The notes under the pieces: model-generated
Told to the model about the DNA's origin: nothing
Seen by the model: only the letters and a program-made list of their open reading frames with translations
Databases searched by the model: none
Shown: positions 1 to 7,299 of the stretch, one piece after another
How positions within the stretch are numbered: the first letter of the stretch is position 1
How the letters are laid out: each line of letters opens with the position of its first letter
Made by a program: the position numbers and the translations under genes
Source: an uncultured Alistipes sp.
GTDB lineage: Bacteria > Bacteroidota > Bacteroidia > Bacteroidales > Rikenellaceae
DNA: 10,392 nt
Direction of reading: 5' to 3'
Assembly: GCA_900549685.1 (NCBI GenBank)
Contig: UROX01000090.1
Coordinates: 1-10,392, forward strand

Positions 1-299
1 AGATCGGGGAAACAGTCCGCTTCCCGTTCCGTGTGTTTTTCCGTCGGCTCCGAAAAAAGATTCGGGGCATGCCGGAACCGGAACGGACGACGCGAAAAGA
101 CGATGCGGTTACGCAGGACCGAACGGGAGGGAAATCTTTTGCCCGAAAACGGCCCGTCGATGCACGACAGGCCCACCGTCGTCAGGAATTTTCCGACTCG
201 CCCGCACCCCGTCCTTACAGCATCCGGCCGGTCTCCGGCTCGGGGCGGACGACAAAAAGAATACGGAACGCATGCGCAATCGACGGCTCCGCCCGAAGG
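1..299. other. No gene recognised; region downstream of the LysM protein gene
   Basis: This stretch lies past the stop codon of the leftward LysM gene. Open frames cross it on both strands, but their translations are rich in Arg, Pro and Gly with no recognisable domain, and they are continuations of antisense frames or short unconserved-looking frames. It could be the 3' flank of the LysM unit or spacing before a gene outside the window. The only structure seen is a weak possible terminator at 251-291 and a short GCCGG/CCGGC hairpin at 227-239 that lacks a T tract on either strand. Confidence 0.5.
251..291 (-). terminator. Weak candidate terminator for the LysM gene
   Basis: Read on the minus strand just after the TAG stop, CGGAGC (291-286) can pair with GTTCCG (269-264), giving six pairs including one G-U. 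It is followed by a T-rich run (TATTCTTTTTG). The loop of 16 nt is long and the stem is short, so this is a tentative call supported mainly by position and the T tract. Confidence 0.3.
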
Positions 300-2105
300 C
301 TATTCCACGCCGATCGTGAAATCGCTGCCGTAGCGCACCAGCGGCCATTCGCGGTTCTCGTACTTGCCGCCGGGACGTTTCTGTTCGAAACGGTAGGGCG
401 TTTCGAGCAAAGGCAGTTCGCCCCGATTGAGATGATCGGCGAACTGCGATCCGTGCAGATGGACGGCCCCCACGAACAGTTTGGCCACATCGTATCCCCG
501 GTAGGCGTACAAACTGGGCAGCGCCCCGAACTCGGCGATATAACGACGGTCGAAGCCCGCCACGCGCTCGTTCCAGCGGTCGGCATGGTAAGAGGCGACA
601 TAACGCAGATTGAGCTTGAAGAACAGTTTCCGGTCGATGTTCCGGAACCGCGCCCAGCGAGGAGTGCCGATGACCCGGATCGACGGATTCTTGATGCTTC
701 GTGCCACGAGGCTGTTCTGCACCGAGGCGATATAGGCCAGAATGGCGTCCGTCGTCGTCTCATCGGAAGAGAGGACGACGATGGCATTCTCGCGGTCGCC
801 GCTCAACAGGCCTTCGAGCGCGGCATTCCCCATTCCCTTGGTATAGGTCAGGCGATGGGCCGAAGGCGGCAGCAGCGGCCGGATCTCCGCCGCGAACTCG
901 GCGTCTTCGCTCGCGCCGGAAAATACGATCACGTTCCTCTCCGACGACAGTTCGGCGGCCAGCTTGCCGGTTTTCGAGTCCGGATCGGGCGCGACCTGGA
1001 ACAACAGGCTGTTGTCGGCGCTTTCGACGGGCGCCAGCGGCGAAATGACGGGAATCCCGTGACGGGCGGCGAATGCGGCAGCCACCGCATAGCATTCGTC
1101 GTAGACAGGTCCTATGATCAGATCGGCTTCGCCCAGCTCGGGATTGCGGAGCACCTCTTCCATCGCCTGGGCGGAACGTCCCACGTCGAACAGATCGACC
1201 TTGGCCGAGACACCCGTGGCTTTAAGCTCCTCGAGCGCCAGCAACGCCCCCTGATAGAACTCTACGAACTGGCTGTTGGAGCGTTCCCCCGTTTTCAGCG
1301 GAAGCAACAGAGCCACCCGAACGGGTTTCGCGACATCGATCGCCTTGACGGCGAGATCGCCGTCCCCGGAAACGGACGGCACATCGCCCCCGAGGCTGTC
1401 GGCGGCATAATAGGAATCGATACGGACGACGGTGTCGGCCAACGGGATACGGACGATGCTGCCCGAACGGAGACCGTCCCGCAGAATCGCCTCGTTATAC
1501 CGCTCGATCGTATCGACCGGAACGCCGAAACGCTTGCCCAGCGAATAAAGCGTCTCGCCCCGTTCGACCACATGATGCGTGAAGCGGTCCGATATGCTGT
1601 TCAGCGCGTCCTTGTAGGACTCGATCTGTTCCTCGATCTCTTCCGCGTCGCTGGTTCCCAGACTGGCCTTGCGGATATTGATCCGCTGTCCGACAGACAG
1701 GTGGGCGGGATCGAACCCTTCGTTGTCTTCCATCAGCACGTCCAGCCCCACACCGTAACGCTTCGAAATCGAATAGGCCGTCTCGCCCTGATTGACCGTA
1801 TGGACGTCGAACAGCTTGCGTTTCTTACGCTCCGAGAGCGGTTTGGTTTCGGTCTTGCGCACCGGAATCTTGACGACCTGATCGGTTTTCAGTCCGTCGT
1901 CGGTATGCGGATTGTTGCGGCGGATCGTCGCCTCGTCCGTCTCGTAGATCTTGCCGAGCGAATAGAACGTGTCGCCCGGCCGCACCGTGTGCACGTAATA
2001 ACTTTCGCCCGCGATGGTGACGATGCTCTCCGATTTTCGGGTCTGAGCCTCGGCCGTCCCCGCGATCAACAGACCGCAGACCAGCCACAGCGCTATTTTT
2101 TTCAT
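300..2105 (-). CDS. Exported protein with three LysM domains and a type 1 periplasmic-binding fold
   Basis: A 601-residue protein read leftward, ending in TAG. The chosen start (ATG at 2105-2103) gives a clean signal peptide, with a Lys-Lys N-region, a hydrophobic core and a likely cleavage at AEA-Q (20/21). An upstream in-frame ATG at 2222 would add 39 residues with no signal-peptide character and would cross a promoter-like element. Three LysM domains follow at about 37-81, 99-145 and 177-221, each with the G(D/E)T-x-YS(L/I) core and a closing (V/I)-x-IP or INI strand. LysM domains bind N-acetylglucosamine-containing glycans such as peptidoglycan. An acidic, probably helical stretch (about 150-175) separates the second and third. 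Residues from about 262 to 565 look like a type 1 periplasmic-binding fold: VALLLPL, DLIIGPVYDE (329-337), IPVISPLAP (351-359) and a late GYDVAKL motif (537-543). Such Bacteroidota proteins are often labelled amino-acid ABC transporter binding proteins, but no permease or ATPase gene is nearby, so a cell-wall sensing or scaffold role is at least as likely. Its ligand is unknown. Confidence 0.9.
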   Translation of the reverse strand: MKKIALWLVCGLLIAGTAEAQTRKSESIVTIAGESYYVHTVRPGDTFYSLGKIYETDEATIRRNNPHTDDGLKTDQVVKIPVRKTETKPLSERKKRKLFDVHTVNQGETAYSISKRYGVGLDVLMEDNEGFDPAHLSVGQRINIRKASLGTSDAEEIEEQIESYKDALNSISDRFTHHVVERGETLYSLGKRFGVPVDTIERYNEAILRDGLRSGSIVRIPLADTVVRIDSYYAADSLGGDVPSVSGDGDLAVKAIDVAKPVRVALLLPLKTGERSNSQFVEFYQGALLALEELKATGVSAKVDLFDVGRSAQAMEEVLRNPELGEADLIIGPVYDECYAVAAAFAARHGIPVISPLAPVESADNSLLFQVAPDPDSKTGKLAAELSSERNVIVFSGASEDAEFAAEIRPLLPPSAHRLTYTKGMGNAALEGLLSGDRENAIVVLSSDETTTDAILAYIASVQNSLVARSIKNPSIRVIGTPRWARFRNIDRKLFFKLNLRYVASYHADRWNERVAGFDRRYIAEFGALPSLYAYRGYDVAKLFVGAVHLHGSQFADHLNRGELPLLETPYRFEQKRPGGKYENREWPLVRYGSDFTIGVE

Positions 2106-2129
2106 AGAGTTTCCGTAAATTACCATTTG

Positions 2130-2137
2130 CAAAGATA
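2130..2137 (-). promoter_or_regulatory. Proximal -7 element for the LysM gene
   Basis: The minus strand reads TATCTTTG, an exact match to the Bacteroidota -7 consensus TAnnTTTG. With the final G taken as -7, transcription would begin near 2123, leaving a leader of about 18 nt. I see no clear TTTG-type -33 element at the expected distance upstream. Confidence 0.65.
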
Positions 2138-2194
2138 GCAAAAAACCGTAAAAGCGTGCCGGTCCGTCCCCAGGAAGCCGTTTCCTGCGGAAGA

Positions 2195-2222
2195 CAAAGG
2201 TATTCCGGATGTTCGTCGGCAA
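2195..2222 (-). promoter_or_regulatory. Distal candidate promoter for the LysM gene
   Basis: The minus strand reads TACCTTTG at 2202-2195, a second exact TAnnTTTG match. A TTG lies 17 nt upstream (2222-2220) and could be a partial -33 element. Transcription from here would start near 2188 and give a leader of about 83 nt. It also supports the start at 2105, because this element lies inside the N-terminal extension that the alternative start at 2222 would need. Confidence 0.45.
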
Positions 2223-2252
2223 CCGGAACGCACTCCCCGGCCCCGTTTCTGT

Positions 2253-2293
2253 ATCCGTCGAACCGCGAACGGGAGGATCCGTCGGAGGGTCCG
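2253..2293. repeat. Short direct repeats in the divergent intergenic region
   Basis: ATCCGTCG occurs twice, at 2253-2260 and 2277-2284, exactly 24 bp apart. Overlapping the second copy, GGAGGATCCG (2272-2281) and GGAGGGTCCG (2284-2293) form a 10-bp repeat with one mismatch at a 12-bp period. They lie about 50-90 bp upstream of the TAACTTTG element of the rightward operon, where an activator site could sit. In GC-rich DNA short repeats also arise by chance, so a regulatory role is only a suggestion. Confidence 0.3.
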
Positions 2294-2340
2294 AAACGAA
2301 AAAATCCTTGCGATCCGCAAAAATAACGCTCGCGTTTTTG

Positions 2341-2348
2341 TAACTTTG
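2341..2348 (+). promoter_or_regulatory. -7 element for the muramidase-nadB-thuA-like-prfC operon
   Basis: TAACTTTG matches the Bacteroidota TAnnTTTG consensus. With the last G as -7, the transcript would start near 2355, only about 13 nt before the ATG at 2368. That leaves almost no room for a ribosome-binding site, and none is visible. No convincing -33 element is seen at the usual distance. Confidence 0.6.
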
Positions 2349-2367
2349 CGAACGTCAAAATCGTGCT

Positions 2368-3042
2368 ATGCGGACTTTTTCGTATCTCATCTGCCTGTCG
2401 GGACTCCTCCTGCTCGCCGCATGCGGCAGGGAAAAGACGCCCGACGATTTCGAAGTGTGGGGACTGGATGTCTCCCGCCACCAACAGAACGTGAACTGGG
2501 AGCAGGTCATCGCGCACGAGCGCCCCGACTTCGTATTCATAAAGGCCACCGAGGGCACGAAGATCGTCGATCCGACCTACGAACGGCACCGGCGCGAGCT
2601 GGAGAAAGCCGGCGTGCCGTGGGGCGCCTACCATTTCTTCGGCCACCGGACTCCGGGCAAGGAACAGGCCCGCAACTTCATCAAAACGGCCAAGCTGGAC
2701 AAGGGCAACATCATCCCCGTGCTCGACATCGAGAAACACCGCTTCATGACCGACCCGAAAAAGTCGGTGCGCGAAGCCAAGGCGTTCTGCGACGAGATCG
2801 AACGCTACTACGGCACCCCGCCGATCATCTACTGCTCGACCAACTTCTACGAAACCTATCTCGCGAAGGATTTCAAGGAAGGCGACTATATCCTCTGGAT
2901 CGCCGATTACCGCAAATGTCCGCCGCTGAGGTGGCAGATATGGCAGCACACCGACTCCCACTCCATCCGGGGCATCCGGGGCAAGGTGGACCGGAACGTC
3001 TTCAGAGGCAGCCGGGAACAGTTCAGAAAGTTAATCCTGTAA
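2368..3042 (+). CDS. GH25-family lysozyme (muramidase) lipoprotein
   Basis: A 224-residue protein. GH25 enzymes hydrolyse the beta-1,4 bond between N-acetylmuramic acid and N-acetylglucosamine in peptidoglycan. The N terminus is a lipoprotein signal with lipobox L-A-A-C, so Cys19 would be lipidated and the enzyme anchored to a membrane facing the periplasm or the surface. The GH25 domain fills about residues 29-224. Landmarks are GLDVSRHQ (32-39), FVFIKATEGT (55-64), the PVLDIE strand (117-122) whose Asp120 and Glu122 form the DxE pair typical of the catalytic site, YCSTNFY (155-161), ILWIADY (175-181), WQIWQH (189-194) and VDRN (207-210). The length suits a single catalytic domain with no added wall-binding module. 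It is the first gene of the operon and ends 4 bp before nadB. It could serve in self cell-wall remodelling or in attacking other bacteria; the sequence does not decide. The family call is firm. Confidence 0.93.
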   Translation: MRTFSYLICLSGLLLLAACGREKTPDDFEVWGLDVSRHQQNVNWEQVIAHERPDFVFIKATEGTKIVDPTYERHRRELEKAGVPWGAYHFFGHRTPGKEQARNFIKTAKLDKGNIIPVLDIEKHRFMTDPKKSVREAKAFCDEIERYYGTPPIIYCSTNFYETYLAKDFKEGDYILWIADYRKCPPLRWQIWQHTDSHSIRGIRGKVDRNVFRGSREQFRKLIL

Positions 3043-3046
3043 GAAA

Positions 3047-4621
3047 ATGAATATCGAAACCGATTTTCTGGTCATCGGCAGCGGCATCGCCGGACTGAGC
3101 TTCGCGCTCAAAGCCGCCGAACACGGCCATGTCACGATCGTCACCAAAAGCGAACTGGGCGAATGCAACACCGACTATGCGCAGGGAGGCATCGCATCGG
3201 TCATGTACGAACCGGACACGTTCGAAAAGCACATCCACGACACGCTGGTCTGCGGAGCGGGCATCTGCGATCTGCCCGCCGTGGAACAGGTCGTCCGCAA
3301 CGCGCCGGGCGTCATCAAACAGCTCATCCAGTGGGGCACCAAATTCGACAAGGACGCCTCGGGCCGCTACGACCTGAACCGCGAAGGCGGTCACAGCGAA
3401 CACCGTATCCTGCATCACGACGACCTGACGGGACACGAGATCGAGCGGGCGCTCATCAAACGCGTCAAACGCCACCGCAACATCGACATCTACGAGCACC
3501 ACTTCGCCGTGGACATCCTCACGCAACACCATTTGGGCAAACTGGTGCGGAAAAGTACGCCCGACATCACCTGCTTCGGCGCCTATGTACTGAACCTCAA
3601 GAAACACGAAATCCACACCGTGCTGTCGAAAGTGACCGTCATGGCCACCGGGGGCGTGGGCAACATCTACCACACGACGACCAACCCGAGCGTGGCCACG
3701 GGCGACGGCGTGGCGATGGTGCACCGGGCCAAAGGCGCGATCGAGAACATGGAGTTCATCCAGTTCCACCCCACCTCGCTCTACAATCCGGGCGAACGGC
3801 CGTCGTTTCTCATCACCGAAGCGATGCGCGGCTTCGGCGGACTGCTCCGCCTGCAGAACGGCAAGGAATTCATGCAGAAATACCACCCGATGGGATCGCT
3901 CGCCCCGCGGGACGTCGTGGCCCGCAGCATCGACCACGAGCTGAAAATATCGGGCGAAGAGTTCGTCTACCTCGACATCACGCACAAAGACCCCAAAGAA
4001 GTGACGGCCCACTTCCCGAACATCTACCGCAAATGTCTGTCGGTGGGCATCGACCTGACCAAGGACATGATTCCGGTGGTTCCGGCCGCCCATTACTGTT
4101 GCGGCGGGATCAAAGTGGACCTCAACGGCGAATCGTCCATCCGACACCTCTATGCGCTGGGCGAGGCCTCTTCGACCGGTCTGCACGGGGGTAACCGGCT
4201 GGCCTCGAACTCGATGATGGAGGCGGCCGTATACGCCGACGCGGCGGCCCGGCACGCTATCTCGGCCATAGGCGGCATCGAGTGGCAGCGCAATATCCCG
4301 GCATGGGACGACGAAGGCACGGCCGCACCCGAGGAAATGGCGCTCATCACACAGAACTACAAGGAAATGCAGCAGATTATGACCAACTACGTGGGCATCG
4401 TCCGCTCGAACCTGCGGCTCGAACGGGCCAAGCGGAGGCTCGAAATCATCTACAAGGAGACCGAAGAGTTGTACCTGAAATCGACGTTGAGCCAGCACCT
4501 GTGCGAACTGCGCAACATGATCGCCGTGGGCTATCTGATTATCAAGCAGGCCGAAGCCCGCCACGAGAGCGTGGGCCTGCACTACTCGATCGACTACCCG
4601 AGCAAACCGATCGAGATATGA
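3047..4621 (+). CDS. nadB: L-aspartate oxidase
   Basis: A 524-residue cytoplasmic flavoenzyme that oxidises L-aspartate to iminoaspartate, the first step of de novo NAD synthesis, which quinolinate synthase (NadA) then uses. The N terminus carries the FAD-binding Rossmann motif GSGIAGLSFA (11-20), followed by the NTDYAQGGIA segment (41-50). Residues expected in the active site by comparison with E. coli NadB are present: the EGGHSEHRILH segment (113-123), His241 in QFHPTSLY, Arg288 in LAPRDVVAR, His349 in PAAHYCCGG and Arg384 in GGNRLASNS. The C-terminal helical domain runs from about 415 to the end. Length is close to the E. coli enzyme (540). The closely related fumarate reductase flavoprotein is less likely because the GEASSTGLHGGNRLASNS and EGGHS segments are of NadB type. 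The gene starts 4 bp after the muramidase stop and its TGA overlaps the next ATG. nadA and nadC are not in this window. Confidence 0.95.
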   Translation: MNIETDFLVIGSGIAGLSFALKAAEHGHVTIVTKSELGECNTDYAQGGIASVMYEPDTFEKHIHDTLVCGAGICDLPAVEQVVRNAPGVIKQLIQWGTKFDKDASGRYDLNREGGHSEHRILHHDDLTGHEIERALIKRVKRHRNIDIYEHHFAVDILTQHHLGKLVRKSTPDITCFGAYVLNLKKHEIHTVLSKVTVMATGGVGNIYHTTTNPSVATGDGVAMVHRAKGAIENMEFIQFHPTSLYNPGERPSFLITEAMRGFGGLLRLQNGKEFMQKYHPMGSLAPRDVVARSIDHELKISGEEFVYLDITHKDPKEVTAHFPNIYRKCLSVGIDLTKDMIPVVPAAHYCCGGIKVDLNGESSIRHLYALGEASSTGLHGGNRLASNSMMEAAVYADAAARHAISAIGGIEWQRNIPAWDDEGTAAPEEMALITQNYKEMQQIMTNYVGIVRSNLRLERAKRRLEIIYKETEELYLKSTLSQHLCELRNMIAVGYLIIKQAEARHESVGLHYSIDYPSKPIEI

Positions 4622-5406
4622 GAAAAACGGCACTGTCGCTCCTGCTCGCACTGACCGCGATACTGGTCGGCTGCACGGGCAACCGTCCCGACGACCGGAC
4701 GGCCGACCTGCACGGCAAACGGGTGCTGGTTTTCACCGGACACGGCGAAGGCTACGTCCACGACAACATCGACGCTTCGGCTCGGATGCTGCTCGAAATG
4801 GGTGCGGAAGAGGGTTTCACGGCCGACACGACTTCGCGCACCGATATATTCGCGGACGACTCGCTCGCCCGTTACGACGCGATCGTCTACGCCAACGCCA
4901 GTTACGTCGCCCTCGACGAGGCACAGCGGGAGGCATTCCGGCGTTTCGTCCGCCGCGGAGGCGGATTCGTCGGCCTGCATGCCGCCGCTTGTACGGGCAA
5001 GGACTGGGAATGGTTCACGCAGATGATCGGAGGCCGCTTCGACTTCCATCCCCCGCTGCAACCGCTCGCGCTCCGCAGAGTGGACCGGACGCACCCCTCG
5101 ACGGTCGTACTGCCCGACACGCTGCGCAGAACGGACGAGCTGTACTTTTTCAAACGGCTCAATCCCGAGGCCCGCGTGCTGGCCGTGTGGGAAACTGCCG
5201 GCGTGGACTGGGCCGAGGGTCCGCGGCCCGAGGTAATGTCGTCCAGTCTGCCGGCCGTATGGTGCAACGAGTTCGACGGAGGCCGTATATGGTATTCGGC
5301 CCTGGGCCACGACGCCGCGACGTACGACGATCCGCAGTACAGAGACCACGTCCTGGGCGGCCTGCGGTGGACGATGGCGGAACCTTCGCCGAAAGAGAAC
5401 GAGTAA
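4618..5406 (+). CDS. ThuA-like domain lipoprotein
   Basis: A 262-residue protein. Its ATG overlaps the nadB TGA (ATGA), which suggests translational coupling. That start is preferred because it gives a good lipoprotein signal with lipobox L-V-G-C and Cys19; upstream in-frame codons lie inside nadB. The domain spans about 34-254 and shows the ThuA pattern, a flavodoxin- or glutamine-amidotransferase-like fold: RVLVFTGHGEGYVHD (35-49), YDAIVYANAS (86-95), FRRFVRRGGGFVGLHAA (107-123), W-x-x-MIGGRF near 132-141, and the closing W-x-NEFDGGRIWYSALGHD (215-232). ThuA was named for trehalose utilisation in rhizobia, and members in Bacteroidota often sit with carbohydrate genes. The molecular activity is not established from sequence, and nothing adjacent here is a clear sugar-degradation gene. 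Expected location is membrane-anchored outside the cytoplasm. The family call is firm; substrate unknown. Confidence 0.88.
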   Translation: MRKTALSLLLALTAILVGCTGNRPDDRTADLHGKRVLVFTGHGEGYVHDNIDASARMLLEMGAEEGFTADTTSRTDIFADDSLARYDAIVYANASYVALDEAQREAFRRFVRRGGGFVGLHAAACTGKDWEWFTQMIGGRFDFHPPLQPLALRRVDRTHPSTVVLPDTLRRTDELYFFKRLNPEARVLAVWETAGVDWAEGPRPEVMSSSLPAVWCNEFDGGRIWYSALGHDAATYDDPQYRDHVLGGLRWTMAEPSPKENE

Positions 5407-5442
5407 ACGAAAAAAGAACGCAACACCCCTATACCCGAACGT

Positions 5443-7020
5443 ATGGAACTCAAACAGGAAATCCGACGCAGACGCACTTTCGCCATCATCAGCCATCCCG
5501 ACGCGGGTAAAACGACGCTGACCGAGAAACTGCTGCTCTTCGGCGGCGCGATCCATGTCGCAGGAGCCGTCAAGTCGAACAAGATCAAGAAGGGCGCCAC
5601 GTCCGACTTCATGGAGATCGAACGCCAGCGAGGCATTTCGGTCGCCACTTCCGTGATGGGCTTCGAATACGGCGACGTCAAGATCAACATTCTGGACACG
5701 CCCGGCCACGAAGACTTCGCCGAGGACACCTACCGCACGCTGACGGCCGTGGACAGCGTCATCATCGTCATCGACGGCGCCAAGGGCGTCGAAACCCAGA
5801 CCCGCAAGCTGATGGAGGTGTGCCGCATGCGCAACACGCCCGTGATGGTGTTCATCAACAAGCTCGACCGCCCGTGCAAGGACCCGTTCGACCTGCTGGA
5901 CGAAATCGAGCGGGAACTGAAGATCAAGGTACGTCCGCTGGCCTGGCCCATCAGCACCGGTCCGACGTTCAAAGGCGTCTACGACCTGTTCGGCGACCGG
6001 CTCTCTCTGTTTTTCGGCGACGACAAGCAGACCGCCGAAGGCCACACGCTCGACATCCGGTCGGACGATCCGGCCATCGACCAGTACATCGCACCCTTCA
6101 CGCAGCAGCTGCGCGACGATCTGGAGCTGGTCGAAGGAGTCTATCCGCCGTTCGAGCTGGACAGTTACCGCAGCGGGGAGGTGGCGCCGGTCTTTTTCGG
6201 CAGCGCACTGAACAACTTCGGCGTCCGGGAGCTGCTCGACTGTTTCGTCCGCATCGCCCCCTCGCCCGGAGCCTCGCACACGGCCGAGCGCGAGATCGAC
6301 CCCTATGAGGAAAAACTCACCGGATTCGTCTTCAAGATACACGCCAACATGGACCCGAACCACCGCGACCGCATCGCGTTCCTCAAGATCTGTTCGGGGC
6401 GATTCGAGCGCAACAAGCCCTACCTGCACGTCCGTTCGGGCAAGAACATCAAGTTCGCCGCGCCGACCGCCTTCATGGCCGAAAAGAAATCGGTGATCGA
6501 CGAGGCGTTTCCCGGCGACATCGTCGGGCTGCACGACACGGGCAACTTCAAGATAGGCGACACGTTCACCGAAGGCGAATCGCTGCGCTTCGTGGGCATC
6601 CCGAGCTTCTCGCCCGAGCTGTTCCGCTACATCGAGAACGCCGACCCGATGAAATTCAAGCAGCTGGCCAAAGGCATCGACCAGCTGATGGACGAAGGCG
6701 TGGCCCAGCTGTTCACCAGCCGCATGAACGGCCGCAAGATCATCGGCACGGTGGGTGCCTTGCAGTTCGAGGTCATCCAGTACCGACTGGAGCACGAATA
6801 CGGCGCCAAATGCCGCTACGAGCCGATCCAGATTTACAAAGCCTGCTGGGTCGAGTCGGACGACGAGGAGCAGATGGCCGATTTCCGCAAGCGCAAATAC
6901 AACAACATGGCGCTCGACAAACACGGCCGCGAGGTCTTTCTCGCCGACACGTCCTACGCCCTGTCGCTGGCCCAGGAGAAATTCCCGGCCGTGCGGTTCC
7001 ATTTCACCTCCGAATTCTGA
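5443..7020 (+). CDS. prfC: Peptide chain release factor 3
   Basis: A 525-residue translational GTPase that removes class-1 release factors (RF1/RF2) from the ribosome after the finished chain is released. All GTP-binding motifs are intact: G1 SHPDAGKT (17-24), switch I RGISVATSV (63-71), G3 DTPGHEDF (85-92) and G4 NKLD (139-142). Strings diagnostic of RF3 rather than EF-G follow: RTFAIISHPDAGKTT at the N terminus, EDTYRTLTAVD (94-104), VFFGSALNNFGV, FKIHANMDPNHRDR, GIPSFSPELFR and a C-terminal EKFPAVRFHFTSEF. Length is almost that of E. coli RF3 (529). The start fits the family because the N terminus lines up directly before RRRTFAI. It lies 36 bp after the ThuA-like gene on the same strand, with no promoter-like element in the gap, so it is probably the last gene of the operon. 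Its presence alongside exported proteins appears to be co-location rather than shared function. Confidence 0.96.
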   Translation: MELKQEIRRRRTFAIISHPDAGKTTLTEKLLLFGGAIHVAGAVKSNKIKKGATSDFMEIERQRGISVATSVMGFEYGDVKINILDTPGHEDFAEDTYRTLTAVDSVIIVIDGAKGVETQTRKLMEVCRMRNTPVMVFINKLDRPCKDPFDLLDEIERELKIKVRPLAWPISTGPTFKGVYDLFGDRLSLFFGDDKQTAEGHTLDIRSDDPAIDQYIAPFTQQLRDDLELVEGVYPPFELDSYRSGEVAPVFFGSALNNFGVRELLDCFVRIAPSPGASHTAEREIDPYEEKLTGFVFKIHANMDPNHRDRIAFLKICSGRFERNKPYLHVRSGKNIKFAAPTAFMAEKKSVIDEAFPGDIVGLHDTGNFKIGDTFTEGESLRFVGIPSFSPELFRYIENADPMKFKQLAKGIDQLMDEGVAQLFTSRMNGRKIIGTVGALQFEVIQYRLEHEYGAKCRYEPIQIYKACWVESDDEEQMADFRKRKYNNMALDKHGREVFLADTSYALSLAQEKFPAVRFHFTSEF

Positions 7021-7080
7021 TACGGGGAAACGGAAGAAGGAAACGTCCTGCATACCGTCCGAGCGACGACACAACCGACA

Positions 7081-7124
7081 GACGCCCCGGGAAGCCAATA
7101 CGGCCGCTTTCCGGGGCGTTCGTT
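7081..7124 (+). terminator. Probable terminator after prfC
   Basis: Bases 7082-7095 pair with 7106-7119 to give a 14-bp stem: ACGCCCCGG against CCGGGGCGT, then one G-U pair, then AAGC against GCTT. The loop is 10 nt. The downstream side is only modestly T-rich (TTCGTTCTCT), so it may be less efficient than a canonical intrinsic terminator. The stem strength and position about 60 bp after the prfC stop make it the best operon end in the window. Confidence 0.6.
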
Positions 7125-7299
7125 CTCTGCTTCCGTCCCAAACGGAAAGTGAGCCATCCGGACCGCCCTGCGGCCGAAACGGGTACCGACTCCGCGCCGC
7201 ACCGTGCGCCTTCCTGCTCTCCGGACAGAACCGACCGAAGCCGACGGTTTGCACACGATCCTATCTTTTCAAATACCCATCGGCAGAGCCTCCCGACTC

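Noticed and set aside
45..76. CCGAA/TTCGG hairpin with A-rich loop as a terminator
   Set aside because: The stem is only 5 bp and no T tract follows on either strand.
33..2138. Open frame of 701 codons on the plus strand opposite the LysM gene
   Set aside because: It mirrors the full length of a gene with clear domains on the other strand. Its translation is Arg/Gly/His-rich with no recognisable domain or signal, as expected for antisense frames in GC-rich coding DNA.
3023..4651. Open frame of 542 codons antisense to nadB
   Set aside because: It shadows nadB almost exactly and has the same antisense composition, with no motif.
4594..7254. Open frame of 886 codons on the minus strand
   Set aside because: It lies antisense to the ThuA-like gene and prfC, both firmly identified. 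The translation is Val/Arg/Asp/His-rich repetitive composition with no domain.
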